A DNA stretch of 64,000 nt from Arbacia lixula. Its lineage: Eukaryota; Echinodermata; Echinoidea; Arbacioida; Arbaciidae. The translations under genes were made by a program, and so were the position numbers. The DNA is taken from positions 36,426,297-36,490,296 of the forward strand of contig OZ022576.1 in assembly GCA_963669155.1 (NCBI GenBank), read 5' to 3'. The notes beneath the pieces were generated by a model. It saw only the letters and a list, made by a program, of their open reading frames with translations, made no database searches and was not told where the DNA came from. Below, in pieces: positions 61,893-64,000 of this stretch (position 1 is its first letter; every line of letters starts with the position of its first letter).

Positions 61893-62000
61893 ATGCTGGA
61901 GGGTACATGCAGCTGATCTTGGGAGGGACCCCAAGTTTTGTCACCATCAGTGCCAGTACTGATTTCCAGATATTTCTAGACATTTTAGCTCCTCAGAATG
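61893..62000 (+). other. SMKR1: SMKR1-like 5' exon (UTR plus start codon)
   Basis: Bounded by the acceptor 'acctgttctgtag' and the donor 'AATG|gtaagt'. The start codon is the last three bases (61998-62000), with an in-frame TAG 12 bases upstream of it. A short upstream ORF (ATG at 61893, stop at 61914-61916, seven codons) lies in the same exon. Whether this is the first exon, with the AG at its left being fortuitous, cannot be told. Confidence 0.65.
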
Positions 62001-62775
62001 GTAAGTACTTTTCATTGGTATTTCCAGTAAAACCGAAGACAATGTCAGCTTTTAAACATTTATTCAGCAGCTAGTTTTGGTCTAAGATGTGCAACATGTT
62101 AGTTCCGTACAATATTGGCATGTGTTATTTTATTGGATATACATAAAACTAATAGTATGTTTTTTATGCTGTGTTCGAGTTCTACGTTACTGTTAATATA
62201 TTTACAAATGGACCTACATGTACATGTTATACTTGTGGTCCATGCAATGTGTCATAAAATTGTATTTTGTTTGCAAAAAGGATAAATCTTCTTTTCATTT
62301 TATTATTAAGAAACCTATGGTTTTTATCATTTTGCCACAAATATTGTACCAGCTTGTGATATTCTTACTTTTTGACCAAAACAAAATATGACATATCTCA
62401 ACCACATCCTCTGTGTGGTTTGTAATAATGTGGAAAAAAATGTATCACAAATCGTTATGCCGGTAGAGTTATCTTTCAAGTTCGCTCTGATTCTTTTCCC
62501 TCACTCAGCCTGCCAAGGGGTTTAGCCGGAGCGCCAAGGCTCTACCGAGGGGTAGAAGCCGGAGCAAGAGTCCCAAGAAAGGGGGTAAGAAGAAGTCGCG
62601 CTCTGCCTCCCCCACCCAAAAGAAACCCGTAGATCTAATGGGTCCTGCCGCGATGACCAACGCCTACTACATCGCGCACGGCCCCATGGAGTTCCTCGAC
62701 GTCAGGGGATTCGGCTGGCCGAACGCCCCTAAGGGCAAGAAGAAGAAGGGCAAGGGAAAGAAGAAAAAGAAGTGA
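61998..62775 (+). CDS. SMKR1: Small lysine-rich protein (SMKR1 family), spliced, 89 residues
   Basis: The coding parts are 61998-62000 (Met) and 62509-62775 (acceptor 'ccctcactcag'; stop TGA at 62773-62775). The protein begins M-P-A-K-G as in vertebrate SMKR1, has an SR/K-rich linker with RSRSKSP and SRSASP repeats, then the conserved block VDLMGPAAMTNAYYIAHGPM, then LDVRGFGWPNAPKGK and a poly-Lys tail. The block corresponds to the vertebrate 'VDILSPAAM.N.YYIAH', 'L.LRGF.WPGAPKGK' pattern. Vertebrate members have about 65-70 residues; the extra length here is the Arg/Ser linker. The molecular function is not established; the basic ends suggest nucleic-acid or microtubule contacts, which is only a guess. 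Confidence 0.9.
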
Positions 62776-64000
62776 TCTTGTGAGTGGCTGCGGTGACTGA
62801 AGGGCTGGACCTCAGTCACCCCCATCATCAGCCATCCCTGCAGCTTGCCATTGGTAACATGGAGGATGCAGGCCCAGCTCTGGTCAGGAAAGACCCATTT
62901 ATGAACATTGACGTCTTAACGAACAACCTTGTCGCCATGCATATGGAACTTTTAGACCACATGCGAATATATATGCATTTCATTGCCTTTGTATATGATT
63001 GCATGTATGTAAATTTACTGATTGCAAATTCTGTCGCTACCAAATTATGAGTGAACACTATGTGTGGGCATTTGTACATACATGTACAAAACATGTATAT
63101 TAGTAATTTGGAAATTTTTCCGCTTGGCCAGAGCAGCCTCTTTCAGGTTACGAACATTTGAAGGAACTTTCGCAGCATGAAGAGCATGCATATTGCAATG
63201 ACAGACTTTCCTTGCAGCGCTTCATGATGGTGCAATGCGATTTCTGCAGCTTATTCCCAGGATCAAAACTTCAGGACGATGTTAGCTGTGAATGAGAGAC
63301 ACCGTGTGTGTGTGTGCTTGTACGACTGTGTCGCCATTTGCCAAGAAGCAAATTTGTAGTTTGCTGTTAAGTGTATGTTTTGGGTGTAATTTCTTTTTAT
63401 AATACAGTAGATGTTTGTGATACTGTATGTATGATTTACTACATGTAGGGTAATCCCACAGGGTTGGGGCAATTTTTGTGACATACCACATCTCCAAATC
63501 CATATCTTTTTCAAACCAGGCAAATATAGTCCAATAATGGCATGAGCAAAAAAAAATGGGGTCCTATCCAGTGTCATTTCTCAAAGACCATGGCATATTG
63601 CAACTTGACTTATGAAATTTCTTGTCGATTAAAACCGATTCAAGAAAAACAAATTTTAGCATTTATTACTGAGAAAAGAGAGCAATTTTTCATTGACAGC
63701 TCAAAATTTATTCACATCTGAATTGAACTTAATGGCGGACTGCAAAGGTTGATACTGGTACCTCCGTTACATGGACATTGCATGAAAACTTTGCCTCAAC
63801 CCCATGGAATGACCCACCAGTGAATACCTTAAATATAAAGGTATTTGATTGAATGGTACTTTATTCAATGTACAATTGTACTTGTGAGGTATAAGTACAT
63901 GTATTGGTATGGTTGACTGATACTCTTGCCGAGTGTTGTAAGGATTGATAGATACATTAGATCTAAATGATTATCTAATAAGAAAGTGCATAATGTTGCC
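62776..64000 (+). other. Downstream of SMKR1-like gene; probable 3' UTR and flank
   Basis: No further gene is supported. No AATAAA hexamer was found by eye in the first kilobase; the transcript may extend beyond the window or use a variant signal. Confidence 0.4.

Overview
The window is AT-rich, intron-rich animal DNA, crowded with short inverted-repeat transposons, microsatellites and retroelement remnants. The orthologues recognised (ELAPOR, SMKR1), a single-exon divergent rhodopsin-type receptor, a tRNA-derived SINE, Penelope-like elements and the miniature-transposon families together suggest a marine deuterostome, most likely an echinoderm such as a sea urchin. Species identity is an inference; nothing in the window fixes it.

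Region 1 (about 199-40000, + strand) is the 3' four-fifths of an ELAPOR gene (EIG121/KIAA1324 family: an endosome-lysosome type I membrane glycoprotein with cysteine-rich repeats, an MRH-type lectin fold and a short cytoplasmic tail). I could place 18 consecutive internal exons, all flanked by AG/GT and all with agreeing phases, then a terminal exon at 36126-36212. They encode 819 residues; the signal peptide and first exons lie left of the window. A second phase-compatible terminal exon (33359-33400) follows a roughly 540-base CT tract and may give another C-terminus. Three introns carry duplicated exon/intron junctions: an array of about 182-base units repeating a 3' splice site plus the start of exon 7 (7708-8969), an array of about 100-base units repeating the end of exon 16 plus its 5' splice site (24083-24990), and a decayed copy of the exon 5 end plus donor (about 6076-6200). 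This is the most unusual thing in the window.

Region 2 (about 40300-47300) is a mobile-element graveyard: perfect short palindromes, a frameshifted ORF resembling Crypton/DUF3504 (KCTD1/QRICH1-type) proteins, and a 5'-truncated Penelope-like element on the minus strand (RT motifs plus GIY-YIG endonuclease) bracketed by about 340-base inverted repeats, each containing a hammerhead-ribozyme-like core. Three tandem units of about 385 bases lie inside its 3' side.

Region 3 (about 48100-52400) holds an intact intronless 350-residue seven-transmembrane receptor (+), followed by a second Penelope-like remnant (-) with a better hammerhead-like motif. A related fragment in opposite orientation sits in an ELAPOR intron at 14835-15508.

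Region 4 (about 52400-64000) is mostly non-coding with microsatellites, and ends with a small lysine-rich protein gene of the SMKR1 family (+). Its start codon is the last three bases of one exon, and the rest of the protein is in the next exon. The three genes show no obvious functional link.
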